Assembly: GCA_963849005.1 (NCBI GenBank)
Contig: CAWKGC010000019.1
Location: 62,001-126,000, forward strand
Source of the DNA: CAWKGC01 sp963849005
Lineage (GTDB): Bacteria; Pseudomonadota; Gammaproteobacteria; Burkholderiales; Usitatibacteraceae
Direction of reading: 5' to 3'
Length of the DNA: 64,000 bases
Shown: piece after piece, positions 17,334 to 25,740 of the stretch
How positions within the stretch are numbered: the first letter of the stretch is position 1
How the letters are laid out: every line of letters begins with the position of its first letter
Translations under genes and position numbers: made by a program
Notes under the pieces: generated by a model
Told to the model about the DNA's origin: nothing
Databases searched by the model: none
What the model saw: the letters and a program-made list of their open reading frames with translations, nothing else

Positions 17334-20147
17334 CTAGGCCGATGCCGCGACGCCCGCGCGGCTGCGCAGCAACTCCGCGAATTCGGCCGCCGGCAAGGGC
17401 TTCGAAATGAGATAGCCCTGGATCTCGTCGCACTGGAGCTTGCGCAGGAGGGCGAGCTGCTCCTCGGTTTCCACGCCCTCGGCGATGACCGACTTTCCGA
17501 GCGCGTGGGACATCGCGATGATCGCGTTGACGATCGCCTCCGAGTCGGGGCTGCGCTCGAAGCCGGCGATGAAGACGCGGTCGATCTTTATGATCTGCAC
17601 CGCGAATCGCTTCAGGTACGCCATGGACGAGAATCCGGTGCCGAAATCGTCGAGCGATATGGCGTGGCCCATCGCCGCGAGTTCCTGGAGCATGCCTTCG
17701 ACCGCCTCGCCGCGATCAAGCAGGAGGCGCTCCGTGATCTCGATGTCGAGGCACGAGGCAGGCAGTCCCGCTTCCTCGGTGCACTGGCGGATGTATTCGA
17801 TGATCGTGCGCTTGCCGAACTGGCGTGGGGAGAAGTTCACCGACAAGCGATCCAGCGGGAGGCCCGCGGCCCGCCATGCCTTCATCTGCGTGCAGGCTTC
17901 CTTCAGGGTCCAGTTGCCGATCTGCTCGATGAAGCCGGAGTCCTCCGCGAGCGGAATGAAGCGCACCGGGGGGACCAAGCCCTGCGTGGGATGCTGCCAG
18001 CGGATCAGGGCTTCCGCCCCGCGAATCTCCCCTGTGCGCAAGTCGAGCTGCGGCTGGTAATGCAGCACCAGCTCGTTTCGCTCGATCGCCATGCGCAGGT
18101 CGCGGTCGAGAGTGAGGCGCGCGACCGCCTCCACGTTCATCCGCTCCTCGAAGAAGACCACCTGGGAGCGCCCGCCGGCCTTGGCGCGGTACATCGCTGC
18201 ATCGGCGTTCTTGAGCAGCGCCTCCGCGGTCGTCCCGTCCGCCGGAAAGGAGGCAATGCCGATGCTCGCGCTGAGGAAGCACTGCTCGGCCCCGAGGCTG
18301 AAGGCGCGCGACAGGGACTCCACCATTTGTTCCGCGATCTGCAACGCCTCTCGGGTATCGCGCAGCCTCGTGAGCAGCACGGTGAACTCGTCGCCCCCGA
18401 GCCGCGCCACCGTGTCGGTATCGCGGGTGCACGACACGACCCGACGCGACGCCTCGCGCAGCACCTCGTCGCCGACGGGGTGGCCGAAGCTGTCGTTCAC
18501 GATCTTGAAATTGTCGAGGTCGATGAAGAGCACCGCGAAGGAGCGCTCCTCGCGCTGGCTGCGCGCGATTTCCGTGGCGAGGCGGTCGATGAAGAGAAGC
18601 CGGTTCGGCAGGCTCGTCAGCGGGTCGAAGTGCGCCTGGTTGTAGAGCTTCTCGTCACGCCAGGCCGAGGACATGGCAACCGCGACGCGATCGGCAAGTT
18701 CGCGTGTCTGCAGGCGCTCGTCCTCGGTGGTTTCCGACTTCTCCAAGTAGCCCAGCGCGAGCGCGCCGCTGACCTCTCCTCGCCAGATGATGGGCTGCAC
18801 GAACGCGCCGGACATTCCCTCGGCCTGCAGGTTCGAGAGGTAGGCGGGCGCTGCCACGGGCGGGCCGAACGAAATCCACCGGATGTCGGGCTCGCCCTCG
18901 AGCGCCGTGCGTTCTGCCGCGGAAATCCCGTGGCGCGCCATGTCCATCGTGTCCTTCGAGCCGAGGGGCCGGTAATAGGTCCGCGCCTGGCCCGGGTCGT
19001 CATGGTCGAGCAGCATCACGGCGACGACGTCCGCACGCACCACGTCGCCGACTCGGTGCAGGACCATGCGCACGATCTGCGAAGTGTCCTGGGTGGCGAG
19101 GATCACGCGATCGATCTCGGAGAGCGCCTTGAGCGAGTCGAACTGGCGCCCCAGCCGTTGCGACATCTGGTCGAACGCCATGCCGACCTCGCCGAACTCG
19201 TCATTGCGCTTCAGGCCGAGCCTCGTCGCGAAGTCGTTGTTCGCCACGCCGCGCGCCCGCGCCACCAGCTGGCGGAGCGGCGTGACGATGTTCCTCGACT
19301 GGCGGATGGTGAGCCAGGTGACCAGGACCAGGGCGAGGGCGACGACGGGAATGAAAAGGCGGCGAAACTCGAGGACGCGGGCGAGCTGGTGGCCCTCGGG
19401 CTGGCTGGCGACCACGATCCAGTCGGGCGTTCCGAACCCGGCCACCATGAACTGGCTCCAGGAAAGCGAGCGAATGGCCTCCTGGCCGCGGGACCACGTC
19501 GCTTCCTTGATGGCCGAAGGCGTGCTCGCGGACAGCGAACGCAATGCGACCTCTTCGATCGGCGCCGGGCAATGGAGCGGTGCGGCCGATTGGTCCTCGA
19601 TCACGCAGAACTCGGTGGCCGTGGGCACCTCGTCGGCCGGGCCCCAGAGGTATTCCGGCCTCAGCTCCCCGATCACGTAGCCTGCGGAGAGGCGTGACAA
19701 GGGCGACCCCAGGAAGATGCGGGGTTCCGCATTCGTTCCCGCCACGATGACGACCGGCTTGCCCTCGGCGAGGCGGCCGAGCGCCGCGGCGGAAAGCGCC
19801 ATTGCCTGCGGCGCGCCGATCAGCACGACTTCCTTGCCTCCCGTAACCATGGCCAGCGAGCGGAAGGTGCGAAGCGCGAGCGCGTCGGGAGGCAATGCGG
19901 CAAGGGGCTTGTAGGCAACCGAGGTGCCCACGTCCGCGGCGATGAGCAGGCGCTCGAAAAGCGTCATGCCGTAGGACTTCGCCATCGCGGCGAGGCGTTG
20001 TTCGCCCTGCTGCAGGAGAAGGGAGCGGACCTGGGTGAGCGACAGCAGCGCGATGACCGCCAGCGGCAGGAAGGCCGACAGGATGAAGAGGATGAACAGG
20101 CGGCGTGACACGCCTGTCCCGACCATGCTGCGCAGGGTCGCGATCAC
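17334..20147 (-). CDS. Membrane GGDEF-EAL cyclic-di-GMP enzyme with periplasmic sensor, HAMP and GAF
   Basis: 937 residues. TM1 about 16-37, periplasmic domain to ~265, TM2 about 265-285, HAMP ~290-340, GAF-like ~360-500, GGDEF ~520-680 with intact RLGGDEFTVLL, then EAL ~690-937. EAL catalytic residues are present: EALIRWQHP, SVNFSPRQF, DIEITE, DDFGTGFSS, KIDRVFI, AEGVETEEQ. Both synthase and phosphodiesterase activities look possible. Start taken as GTG at 20147 (overlaps the prepilin stop as GTGA); ATG at 20126 is the alternative. It is the last gene of the prepilin operon, so c-di-GMP control of that pilus-like system is plausible. Confidence 0.9.
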   Translation of the reverse strand: MIATLRSMVGTGVSRRLFILFILSAFLPLAVIALLSLTQVRSLLLQQGEQRLAAMAKSYGMTLFERLLIAADVGTSVAYKPLAALPPDALALRTFRSLAMVTGGKEVVLIGAPQAMALSAAALGRLAEGKPVVIVAGTNAEPRIFLGSPLSRLSAGYVIGELRPEYLWGPADEVPTATEFCVIEDQSAAPLHCPAPIEEVALRSLSASTPSAIKEATWSRGQEAIRSLSWSQFMVAGFGTPDWIVVASQPEGHQLARVLEFRRLFIPVVALALVLVTWLTIRQSRNIVTPLRQLVARARGVANNDFATRLGLKRNDEFGEVGMAFDQMSQRLGRQFDSLKALSEIDRVILATQDTSQIVRMVLHRVGDVVRADVVAVMLLDHDDPGQARTYYRPLGSKDTMDMARHGISAAERTALEGEPDIRWISFGPPVAAPAYLSNLQAEGMSGAFVQPIIWRGEVSGALALGYLEKSETTEDERLQTRELADRVAVAMSSAWRDEKLYNQAHFDPLTSLPNRLLFIDRLATEIARSQREERSFAVLFIDLDNFKIVNDSFGHPVGDEVLREASRRVVSCTRDTDTVARLGGDEFTVLLTRLRDTREALQIAEQMVESLSRAFSLGAEQCFLSASIGIASFPADGTTAEALLKNADAAMYRAKAGGRSQVVFFEERMNVEAVARLTLDRDLRMAIERNELVLHYQPQLDLRTGEIRGAEALIRWQHPTQGLVPPVRFIPLAEDSGFIEQIGNWTLKEACTQMKAWRAAGLPLDRLSVNFSPRQFGKRTIIEYIRQCTEEAGLPASCLDIEITERLLLDRGEAVEGMLQELAAMGHAISLDDFGTGFSSMAYLKRFAVQIIKIDRVFIAGFERSPDSEAIVNAIIAMSHALGKSVIAEGVETEEQLALLRKLQCDEIQGYLISKPLPAAEFAELLRSRAGVAASA

Positions 20148-20596
20148 GGGTCGAATTCCTCCACGGTGCCGATGAAACGGCCGTCGCGCGCGCGCACCAC
20201 GTCGTCGCGGCTGTTGGCGTGGGTCAGCGAGGCCTGCGTTTGCCCATCGCGGCCGACGCTGTACAGGTCGAAATCCGAATTCAAGGGCTTGAGGTTCTTG
20301 TCCTTCCGGGCCTGGCCGTTTCCGTTCAGGGTGCGAAGATTGATGTACTCGTAGGGATTGCCCCACGGGTCAAGCTTCGAGGCATATCCCACGTCGCTGA
20401 GCGCCTGGGCCAGTGCGCCGGTGTCTTTTTCGCGCTTCCTGATCGTCTCGGACATTTCGGTGAGGTCGACGATGCACTGGCCCACGCGCGAGCGTTGCAC
20501 GTGATTTTCGATCGCGGGCGTGACGATGGCCACGATGATGCCGGCGATGACGAGGACGATGAACATCTCCGCCAGCGTGAATCCTCGTGCCGCCAT
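20144..20596 (-). CDS. Type IV prepilin/pseudopilin-like protein
   Basis: 150 residues from MAARGFTLAEMF; the ORF extends 12 codons further upstream but prepilin leaders are short. Class III leader with cleavage G/FTLAE (Glu5 present), then a hydrophobic helix MFIVLVIAGIIVAIVTPAI. The C-terminal part carries a GspG-like DPWGNPYEY loop. Exported and processed by prepilin peptidase, which is not encoded in the window. Overlaps the GGDEF-EAL gene by a GTGA junction. Confidence 0.82.
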   Translation of the reverse strand: MAARGFTLAEMFIVLVIAGIIVAIVTPAIENHVQRSRVGQCIVDLTEMSETIRKREKDTGALAQALSDVGYASKLDPWGNPYEYINLRTLNGNGQARKDKNLKPLNSDFDLYSVGRDGQTQASLTHANSRDDVVRARDGRFIGTVEEFDP

Positions 20597-20708
20597 GCCC
20601 GTTTCTCCCCTGCGATGATTGTTCGGCCTCAAGCGCGTGCCGCGGCTGCAGGCGGCCGTCGCGGCGCCCCAGCGGACGGCCTTCGTTCGGCACCGCCGCC
20701 GCGCGCCA

Positions 20709-21545
20709 TCACGTTTCCGGCCAGTCGCGCGCGGAAAGATTGGCGCGCTTCACCAGGTCCGGCAAGGTGCGGTAGACGAGCAGGTCGTCGAAATGGGCGT
20801 TGTTGTCCGCGGCCACATCGGGATCGGAAAACGCGCGGATGGTGAAGGCGCCGATATCCTGCGTGTTATTGCGCTCGGCTCCGGAAGGCAGGTCCAGGCG
20901 AATGCCCGAAACCGTGTAAGCGCCGAGCCCGGTGGCGCCGTGGCTGATCAGCACGTAGGCGACGTCGCTGTGGGGCGTGCCGAAATCGTCCAGCGACAAT
21001 CCCTTCCCCGCGAGAAAGCTGGCCGGCAGCGTGCTGCGCTGCAACGGGTCCGGGTCGGAGACGCACAGTCCGCCGAGGCCGCCCGAGACCGATGTCGTGG
21101 AGCCGCCCACGGACTCGACGGTGTCGCACTCAACCATGCTGACGCCGCCCGGCTGCGTGAGGCTCCCGACCGAACCGGTTCCCGTGTAAACCCGGTAGGA
21201 GACCTTGCGCCCCCAGTTGTCGAGCGCATCGTCGAACTTCATTCCAAGGGTCCTCCAGGGGATCGTCCCTTCCGGAAAATCGCACTTCGCAACGTTGCCG
21301 CCGGTGATCACCTCACCCCCATCATTCGTCGCCGGATTCGCCGGGCAGGGCAGGCGCGCGTTGATCGCCGCAAACTGCTCCAGCGCATCGGCGCCGGCTG
21401 CGAGCCTGCGGAGGGTCTCGCCGGCATCATCGCCGCTTGCGGCGACGCGGCGCAACACGCTTGTCGCGAACAGCCCCACCATCACCAGGACGAGAATGAC
21501 GGCGATGAGGGCGCCCGTCGCGCCTTGCTCGCGCCGGCGGCGCAT
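20709..21545 (-). CDS. Atypical prepilin-like exported protein with LPCPAN motif
   Basis: 278 residues. Short basic N-terminus MRRRREQGATG followed by one hydrophobic helix ALIAVILVLVMVGLFATSVL; the usual FTLxE is missing, as in minor pseudopilins of the GspK kind. The periplasmic part contains ARLPCPANP, GTIPWRTLGM, and YVLISHGATG, each with a counterpart in the upstream gene (RRLPCPADG, GVVPFRLLGL, WVLVSHGETG). The two are therefore diverged partners, not just neighbours. Its start shares one base with the upstream stop (TGATG at 21543-21547). Function unknown beyond pilus-like assembly. Confidence 0.72.
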   Translation of the reverse strand: MRRRREQGATGALIAVILVLVMVGLFATSVLRRVAASGDDAGETLRRLAAGADALEQFAAINARLPCPANPATNDGGEVITGGNVAKCDFPEGTIPWRTLGMKFDDALDNWGRKVSYRVYTGTGSVGSLTQPGGVSMVECDTVESVGGSTTSVSGGLGGLCVSDPDPLQRSTLPASFLAGKGLSLDDFGTPHSDVAYVLISHGATGLGAYTVSGIRLDLPSGAERNNTQDIGAFTIRAFSDPDVAADNNAHFDDLLVYRTLPDLVKRANLSARDWPET

Positions 21546-22402
21546 CAGTGCGCGCGAGGGCCGAGCCCCGCCTTGGAGATGACGCCCATGACCGAGGGAC
21601 GCGAGACGATGTCGTCGAAGTGGCCGGTCCCCGAGGCCTCGACGAGCGAGTCGTCGACGTAGTAGGCCTGGAGCGCCAGGTTTGCATAGTTCTTCTGCTC
21701 TTCGGTGCCGTCAACGAGGGAGCTTGCAGTAAGCGCAGCCGAGGCGACACGAGCGCCGCCCCCCGTTTCGCCATGGCTGACCAGCACCCAGGCAGCACCG
21801 GTCATCGCGGCCGGATTCATGAGCACGGTCCCGGCGATGTTCCGCACCTCGAGGCCTTTCGTGGCAAGAAAGGTTTTGGGCGGCGTGCAATTCGACAAGT
21901 TTGTCGAGACGCAAGTCACATTGCACACTGCGACGGGAGGATACGCGCTGGCGCCTTCCGTTCCGGCCGGATCGCACCACGACATGTCCAGGCGTCCGTC
22001 GGCGGCCAATGTCGGGGCTATGCGAAATGTCAGGCGCCGGTCCCAGCCGTCGGTGACGTCCGTTTCGGATAGCCCGAGGAGGCGAAATGGCACGACACCG
22101 TCTTGCTGGTTTCCCGTGCAACCGGTGGCGTTGCGCGCGCCTTCGGTGCCGGCGTTGGTGTTGCTTGCCGGCGTGGTCCCGTCCGCCGGGCATGGAAGCC
22201 TTCTCTGCTGCTGGACGAACTGCACCAGCGCGGCCTCAACGCCGGCAATGCGGGTGGCTGTGAGGGAACGCTTCTGCGACGCGACCACGCCGCGCGTGAG
22301 CGCCGCCGCCATCGCGAGGATGATGCCGAAGATCAGCAGCACGACGACGGTCTCGATGAGCGTGAATCCGCCCGTAGCCCGGCGGTGCGCGGGTCGCCTC
22401 AT
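21545..22402 (-). CDS. Prepilin-type exported protein with LPCPAD motif
   Basis: 285 residues. Leader MRRPAHRRATG/GFTLIETVVVLLIF with a type III prepilin site (G/FTLIE, Glu5) and a single TM helix. Periplasmic domain with RRLPCPADG, eight or so cysteines (CDPAGTEG, CNVTCVSTNLSNC), GVVPFRLLGLSETDVTDGWDRRLTF and AAWVLVSHGETGGGAR, shared in pattern with the next gene. Appears to head the operon prepilin - partner - prepilin - GGDEF-EAL. A TATGAT -10-like element lies at 22438-22443 on the minus strand, without a convincing -35. Confidence 0.78.
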   Translation of the reverse strand: MRRPAHRRATGGFTLIETVVVLLIFGIILAMAAALTRGVVASQKRSLTATRIAGVEAALVQFVQQQRRLPCPADGTTPASNTNAGTEGARNATGCTGNQQDGVVPFRLLGLSETDVTDGWDRRLTFRIAPTLAADGRLDMSWCDPAGTEGASAYPPVAVCNVTCVSTNLSNCTPPKTFLATKGLEVRNIAGTVLMNPAAMTGAAWVLVSHGETGGGARVASAALTASSLVDGTEEQKNYANLALQAYYVDDSLVEASGTGHFDDIVSRPSVMGVISKAGLGPRAH

Positions 22403-22521
22403 TGATTCGCGGGTCTCATGGCCATTTGTTTGGCAGGATCATACCGCGCCCCGCCCGTCGCGTCCGTCGCCCCGCCGACCGTGGCGTTCGGCCCGATGAG
22501 CGGCAGGCGGCCCCGGCGCTG

Positions 22522-24010
22522 CTAGGGGCGCCGGTACTGGACAGCCTCGGCGACGTGCGCAGCGGCAATTTCGCCGGCGCCGGCCAGGTCGGCGATCGAG
22601 CGCGAAACGCGCAGCAGCCGGTGGTACGCGCGGGCCGAAAGGTGCAAGCGTGCCGCCGCGTGCTTCGCGAGCGCCGCGGCCTCGGGCGCGAGCTTGCAAT
22701 GCTCGTCGAGCGCGTCCCCATGCAATAGCGCGTTTGCGCACGACTGCCGCGCGAGCTGGCGCTGCCGCGCCGCGACGACGCGCTCGCGCACCGCCGCGCT
22801 TGCCTCGCCGGGCGGCGCGCATTGCAGCTCGTCGGGCGTGAGCGGCAACACCTCGACGTGCAGGTCGATGCGGTCGATGAACGGGCCCGAGAGCCGGTTG
22901 CGGTAGCGGGCGACCTCGCCGGGCGTGCAGCGGCAACGCCCGCGCCGGTCGCCGAGGTAGCCGCACGGGCAGGGGTTCATCGCCGCCACCAGCTGGAAAC
23001 GCGCCGGGAAGTCGCACTGGCGCGCCGCGCGCGAAATCGTGATGTGCCCGGATTCCATCGGCTCGCGCAGCACTTCCAGCACGTCGCGATCGAACTCGGG
23101 CAGTTCGTCGAGGAACAGCACGCCGTGATGCGCGAGCGAAATTTCGCCGGGTCGCGGCGTCGAGCCGCCGCCCACCAGCGCCGCTGCCGGAGGCGCTGTG
23201 GTGCGGGCTGCGAAACGGCCGCGTCGCGAAACGCGCCGGCTCGAATCCCCGCACCAGGCCGAGGATGGCGGCGGACTCCACGCGCTTCGTCGTCGAGCAT
23301 CGCCGGCAGGATTCCCGGCAGGCGGGTCGCGAGCAGCGTCTTGCCGGTTCCCGGCGGGCCGCTCATCAGCAGGCTGTGCCCTCCCGCTGCGGCGATCTCG
23401 AGCGCGCGCCGCGCCTGCAACTGCCCCTTCACGTCGCGCAGGTCGGGCCCCGTGCGGCTTTCTTGCGGGACCAGCCGTGGCCATCGCGTCGAGCGGTTCG
23501 CGCCCGCAAAGGTGCGCGCACGACCTCGAGCAACGAGCGCGCGCCGAGAATTTCCGCATCCGGCGCAAGACTCGCCTCCGCGGCGCTGGCCGCGGGGACC
23601 ACGAATGCGCGCTTGCTTTGGCGTGTGGCGAGCGCCATTGCAAGCGCGCCGCGCACCGCGCGCAGTTCGCCGTCCAGCGCGAGTTCGCCGGCGAACTCGT
23701 GTTGCGGCAGCAGTTTCGCCGGGACCTGCGCAGTGGCGGCGAGGATGCCGATCGCGATCGGCAGGTCGAAGCGCCCGCTTTCCTTGGGCAGGTCGGCGGG
23801 CGCGAGGTTGACGGTGATGCGGCGCTGGGGAAATTCGAAGCGCGAGGTGGCCAACGCGGCGCGGACACGCTCGCGCGATTCGCGCACTTCGGCCTCGGGG
23901 AGGCCAACGATGTTGAAGGCGGGCAGGCCGTTGGCGACGTGCACCTCGACCGTGACCTGCGGCGCCTGGGTGCCGGAAAGGGCGCGGGTGTAAACGATGG
24001 CAAGCGACAT
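22522..24010 (-). CDS. comM: ComM/YifB family Mg-chelatase-like AAA+ ATPase; four apparent frameshifts
   Basis: About 494 residues when four extra bases are removed (near 23515, 23448, 23285 and 23200). The restored order matches ComM: N-terminal Lon-like domain MSLAIVYTRALSGTQAP... with FNIVGLPEAEVRESRERVRA, linker PDLRDVKGQLQARRALEIAA, Walker A MSGPPGTGKTLLATRLPG, Walker B GVLFLDELPEF, the zinc-ribbon-like CPCGYLGDRRGRCRC and C-terminal RLHLSARAYHRLLRVSRSIA. ComM is a hexameric helicase that promotes branch migration during natural transformation. The last 30 codons are duplicated as a relic at 17127. All motifs are intact, so decay is unlikely. Confidence 0.9.
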
Positions 24011-24055
24011 GGCGGGGCCTCGCGCCCGGGCGCGAGTTCCGCCGTGCGACGCCGG

Positions 24056-24298
24056 TCAGTTGTTCTTCGGAAGCGCCGCCTCGAGCTCGCGCACGCGCGC
24101 CTCGAGCTGCGCCAATTTTTCGCGCGATCGCGAAAGCACTTCACGCTGCACGTCGAATTCCGTGCGCGAAACCAGGCCGTGGCGCTCGAATGCGCTGGAA
24201 AGCACGGCCCGCACGTTGCGTTGCAGGTCGGATGCCGGGTTGCCGGCAGCGAGCGCCGCAATGCGCGTGCTCAAGTCCTCGAGAAGCGTTTCTTTCAT
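24056..24298 (-). CDS. ubiK: UbiK/YqiC (BMFP) accessory factor
   Basis: 80 residues: MKETLLEDLSTRIAALAAGN, then QRNVRAVLSSAFERHGLVSR-type core and a C-terminal coiled coil (about 45-76: VQREVLSRSREKLAQLEARV). Matches the BMFP family, membrane-fusogenic accessory proteins for ubiquinone biosynthesis in Proteobacteria. Its order next to comM and the porin-glnK-amtB operon is common in betaproteobacteria (recalled, not searched). Transcribed divergently from the nitrogen operon. Confidence 0.88.
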   Translation of the reverse strand: MKETLLEDLSTRIAALAAGNPASDLQRNVRAVLSSAFERHGLVSRTEFDVQREVLSRSREKLAQLEARVRELEAALPKNN

Positions 24299-24345
24299 GT
24301 CCCTAACCCGTCATGGGGGCGTTCGGTTGACCTTCGGCAGGACCC

Positions 24346-24362
24346 TGCCCGGGGGCGGTGCG
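24346..24362. promoter_or_regulatory. Second, weaker NtrC-type site
   Basis: TGCCCG-N5-GGTGCG against the NtrC consensus TGCACC-N5-GGTGCA: good right half, weak left half. It starts exactly 30 bases (about three helical turns) upstream of the strong site, as in tandem NtrC enhancers. Confidence 0.5.
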
Positions 24363-24375
24363 GAGGGGGCTTCCC

Positions 24376-24392
24376 CGCACCCGATTGGTGCG
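24376..24392. promoter_or_regulatory. NtrC-type enhancer site
   Basis: CGCACC-CGATT-GGTGCG, a perfect inverted repeat differing from the NtrC consensus TGCACC-N5-GGTGCA only at the outermost pair. Its centre lies about 95 bases upstream of the predicted sigma-54 start point, a normal enhancer distance. Confidence 0.8.
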
Positions 24393-24452
24393 AGCGTTTG
24401 GGGCGATGGAAATAAGTTCTTAACAAACAGGGAATTGGGGTGCGGCCACCCG

Positions 24453-24468
24453 TGGCACGGTAAATGCT
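24453..24468 (+). promoter_or_regulatory. Sigma-54 promoter for porin-glnK-amtB
   Basis: TGGCACGGTAAATGCT fits TGGCACG-N4-TTGCW with the invariant GG (24454-24455) and GC (24466-24467) exactly ten bases apart. Predicted start near 24479, 44 bases before the porin ATG. With the upstream NtrC sites this makes the operon nitrogen-starvation inducible. Confidence 0.85.
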
Positions 24469-24522
24469 GAATAGCCACCGATGCAATCACCTTTTCCCAA
24501 ACGCCCCAGGAAGGATACCAAG

Positions 24523-25352
24523 ATGAGAAACCTGCACAAAGCCCTGATCATCGCCGGACTTGCGACGCTGCCGCTTGCGCCCGGAGTTGCCCAGGCCCAG
24601 GCGCCCGCTGCCCCCGCCGCCGCCCCGGCCCCCGAGCCCACCCCGGAGCACGTGTTCACCGGCAACGTCGGCCTCTTCAGCGAATACCTCTTCCGGGGCA
24701 TCGCCCAGACGGCCGGCAAGCCCGCGGTGCAGGGCGGCTTCGACTACGCGCATTCCAGCGGTTTCTACGTCGGCACGTGGGCCTCGAACGCGAGCTGGCT
24801 CGAGGACTTCGGCCTCTATACCCGGTCCAGCATGGAATGGGACTTCTACGGCGGCTACAAGGGCTCGTTCGCCGATGACTGGACCTACGACGTCGGCCTC
24901 TACTACTACTACTACCCGGGCACACGCCAACCCGGGTGACCCCTACGGCCAACACCTTCGAGGGCTACGGGGCAATCGGCTGGAAGTGGCTGAGCGCGAA
25001 GGCGAGCTACAGCTTCCAGAACTACTTCGGTGCCGAGCCCAACGGCAAGAAGACGGACGGCACCTGGTACTTCGACTTCTCGGCCGCGTACCCCGTCGGC
25101 GAATCGGGCTTCACCCTGCTCGCTCACTACGGGATCCTCAACGTGAAGAACGATCCCAGCGGCAGCGCGTCGATCAGCTACGACGACTGGCGTCTCGGTG
25201 CGTCCTACATCATCCAGGGCGGCTTCATGAAGGGCGCCGAGATCGGCGCCTACTACTCGGGCACCAACGCCGAGAAGGCCTACTACACCGACCTCACGGG
25301 CTACGACACCGGCAAGGACCGCGGCGTCATCTACCTCAAGAAGACGTTCTAA
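24523..25352 (+). CDS. TorF-like outer-membrane porin; two apparent frameshifts
   Basis: About 275 residues after removing two extra bases in the 24915-24945 stretch, where YYYYYPG should run on through AHANPGDP to TANTFEGYGAIGWKW. Signal peptide MRNLHKALIIAGLATLPLAP... ending AQAQ, an Ala/Pro spacer, then alternating amphipathic strands starting VFTGNVGLFSEYLFRGIAQT, the signature of the TorF (Gcw_chp) putative porins. C-terminal residue is Phe (IYLKKTF), as for outer-membrane barrels. ATG 24523 has AGGAAGG upstream and was preferred to one at 24481. Cotranscribed with glnK and amtB; probably a route for small nitrogen compounds (inference). Confidence 0.85.
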
Positions 25353-25379
25353 AGCGTCCGCGCACGCAAGGAGCCATCC

Positions 25380-25718
25380 ATGAAACTGGTCACCGCAATC
25401 ATCAAGCCGTTCAAGCTGGACGAGGTCCGCGAAGCGCTTTCCGCGATCGGGGTGCAGGGCATCACCGTCACCGAGGTCAAGGGCTTCGGCCGCCAGAAGG
25501 GCCATACCGAGCTGTACCGGGGCGCCGAGTACGTGGTCGATTTCCTGCCGAAGGTGAAGATCGAGGCCGCCATCAAGGACGACCTGGTCGAGCAGGTGAT
25601 CGAAGCGATCGAGAAAAGCGCCAACACCGGCAAGATCGGCGACGGCAAGATCTTCGTCTTCGATCTCGAGCAGGTTGTCCGGATCCGCACCGGCGAGACC
25701 GGTGCCGACGCACTCTGA
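25380..25718 (+). CDS. glnK: PII nitrogen regulatory protein
   Basis: 112 residues, standard PII length. MKLVTAIIKPFKLDEVREAL, T-loop GHTELYRGAEYVVDFLPK with the uridylylation site Tyr51, and the C-terminal ATP-binding TGKIGDGKIFVFDLEQVVRIRTGE. Trimeric sensor of 2-oxoglutarate and energy that blocks AmtB. Preceded by AAGGAG and located 22 bases before amtB, the classic glnK-amtB pairing; hence the name glnK rather than glnB. Confidence 0.95.
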   Translation: MKLVTAIIKPFKLDEVREALSAIGVQGITVTEVKGFGRQKGHTELYRGAEYVVDFLPKVKIEAAIKDDLVEQVIEAIEKSANTGKIGDGKIFVFDLEQVVRIRTGETGADAL

Positions 25719-25740
25719 GCAAGAAAAGGGGAATGAAAGA

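Noticed and set aside
17505..19697. 730-codon plus-strand open frame opposite the GGDEF-EAL gene
   Set aside because: Antisense shadow; the minus-strand protein has all catalytic motifs of GGDEF and EAL domains.
17127..22615. Intact integrative element with att sites
   Set aside because: Direct repeats of the comM end are present but diverged, and no integrase, recombinase or other mobility gene lies between them.
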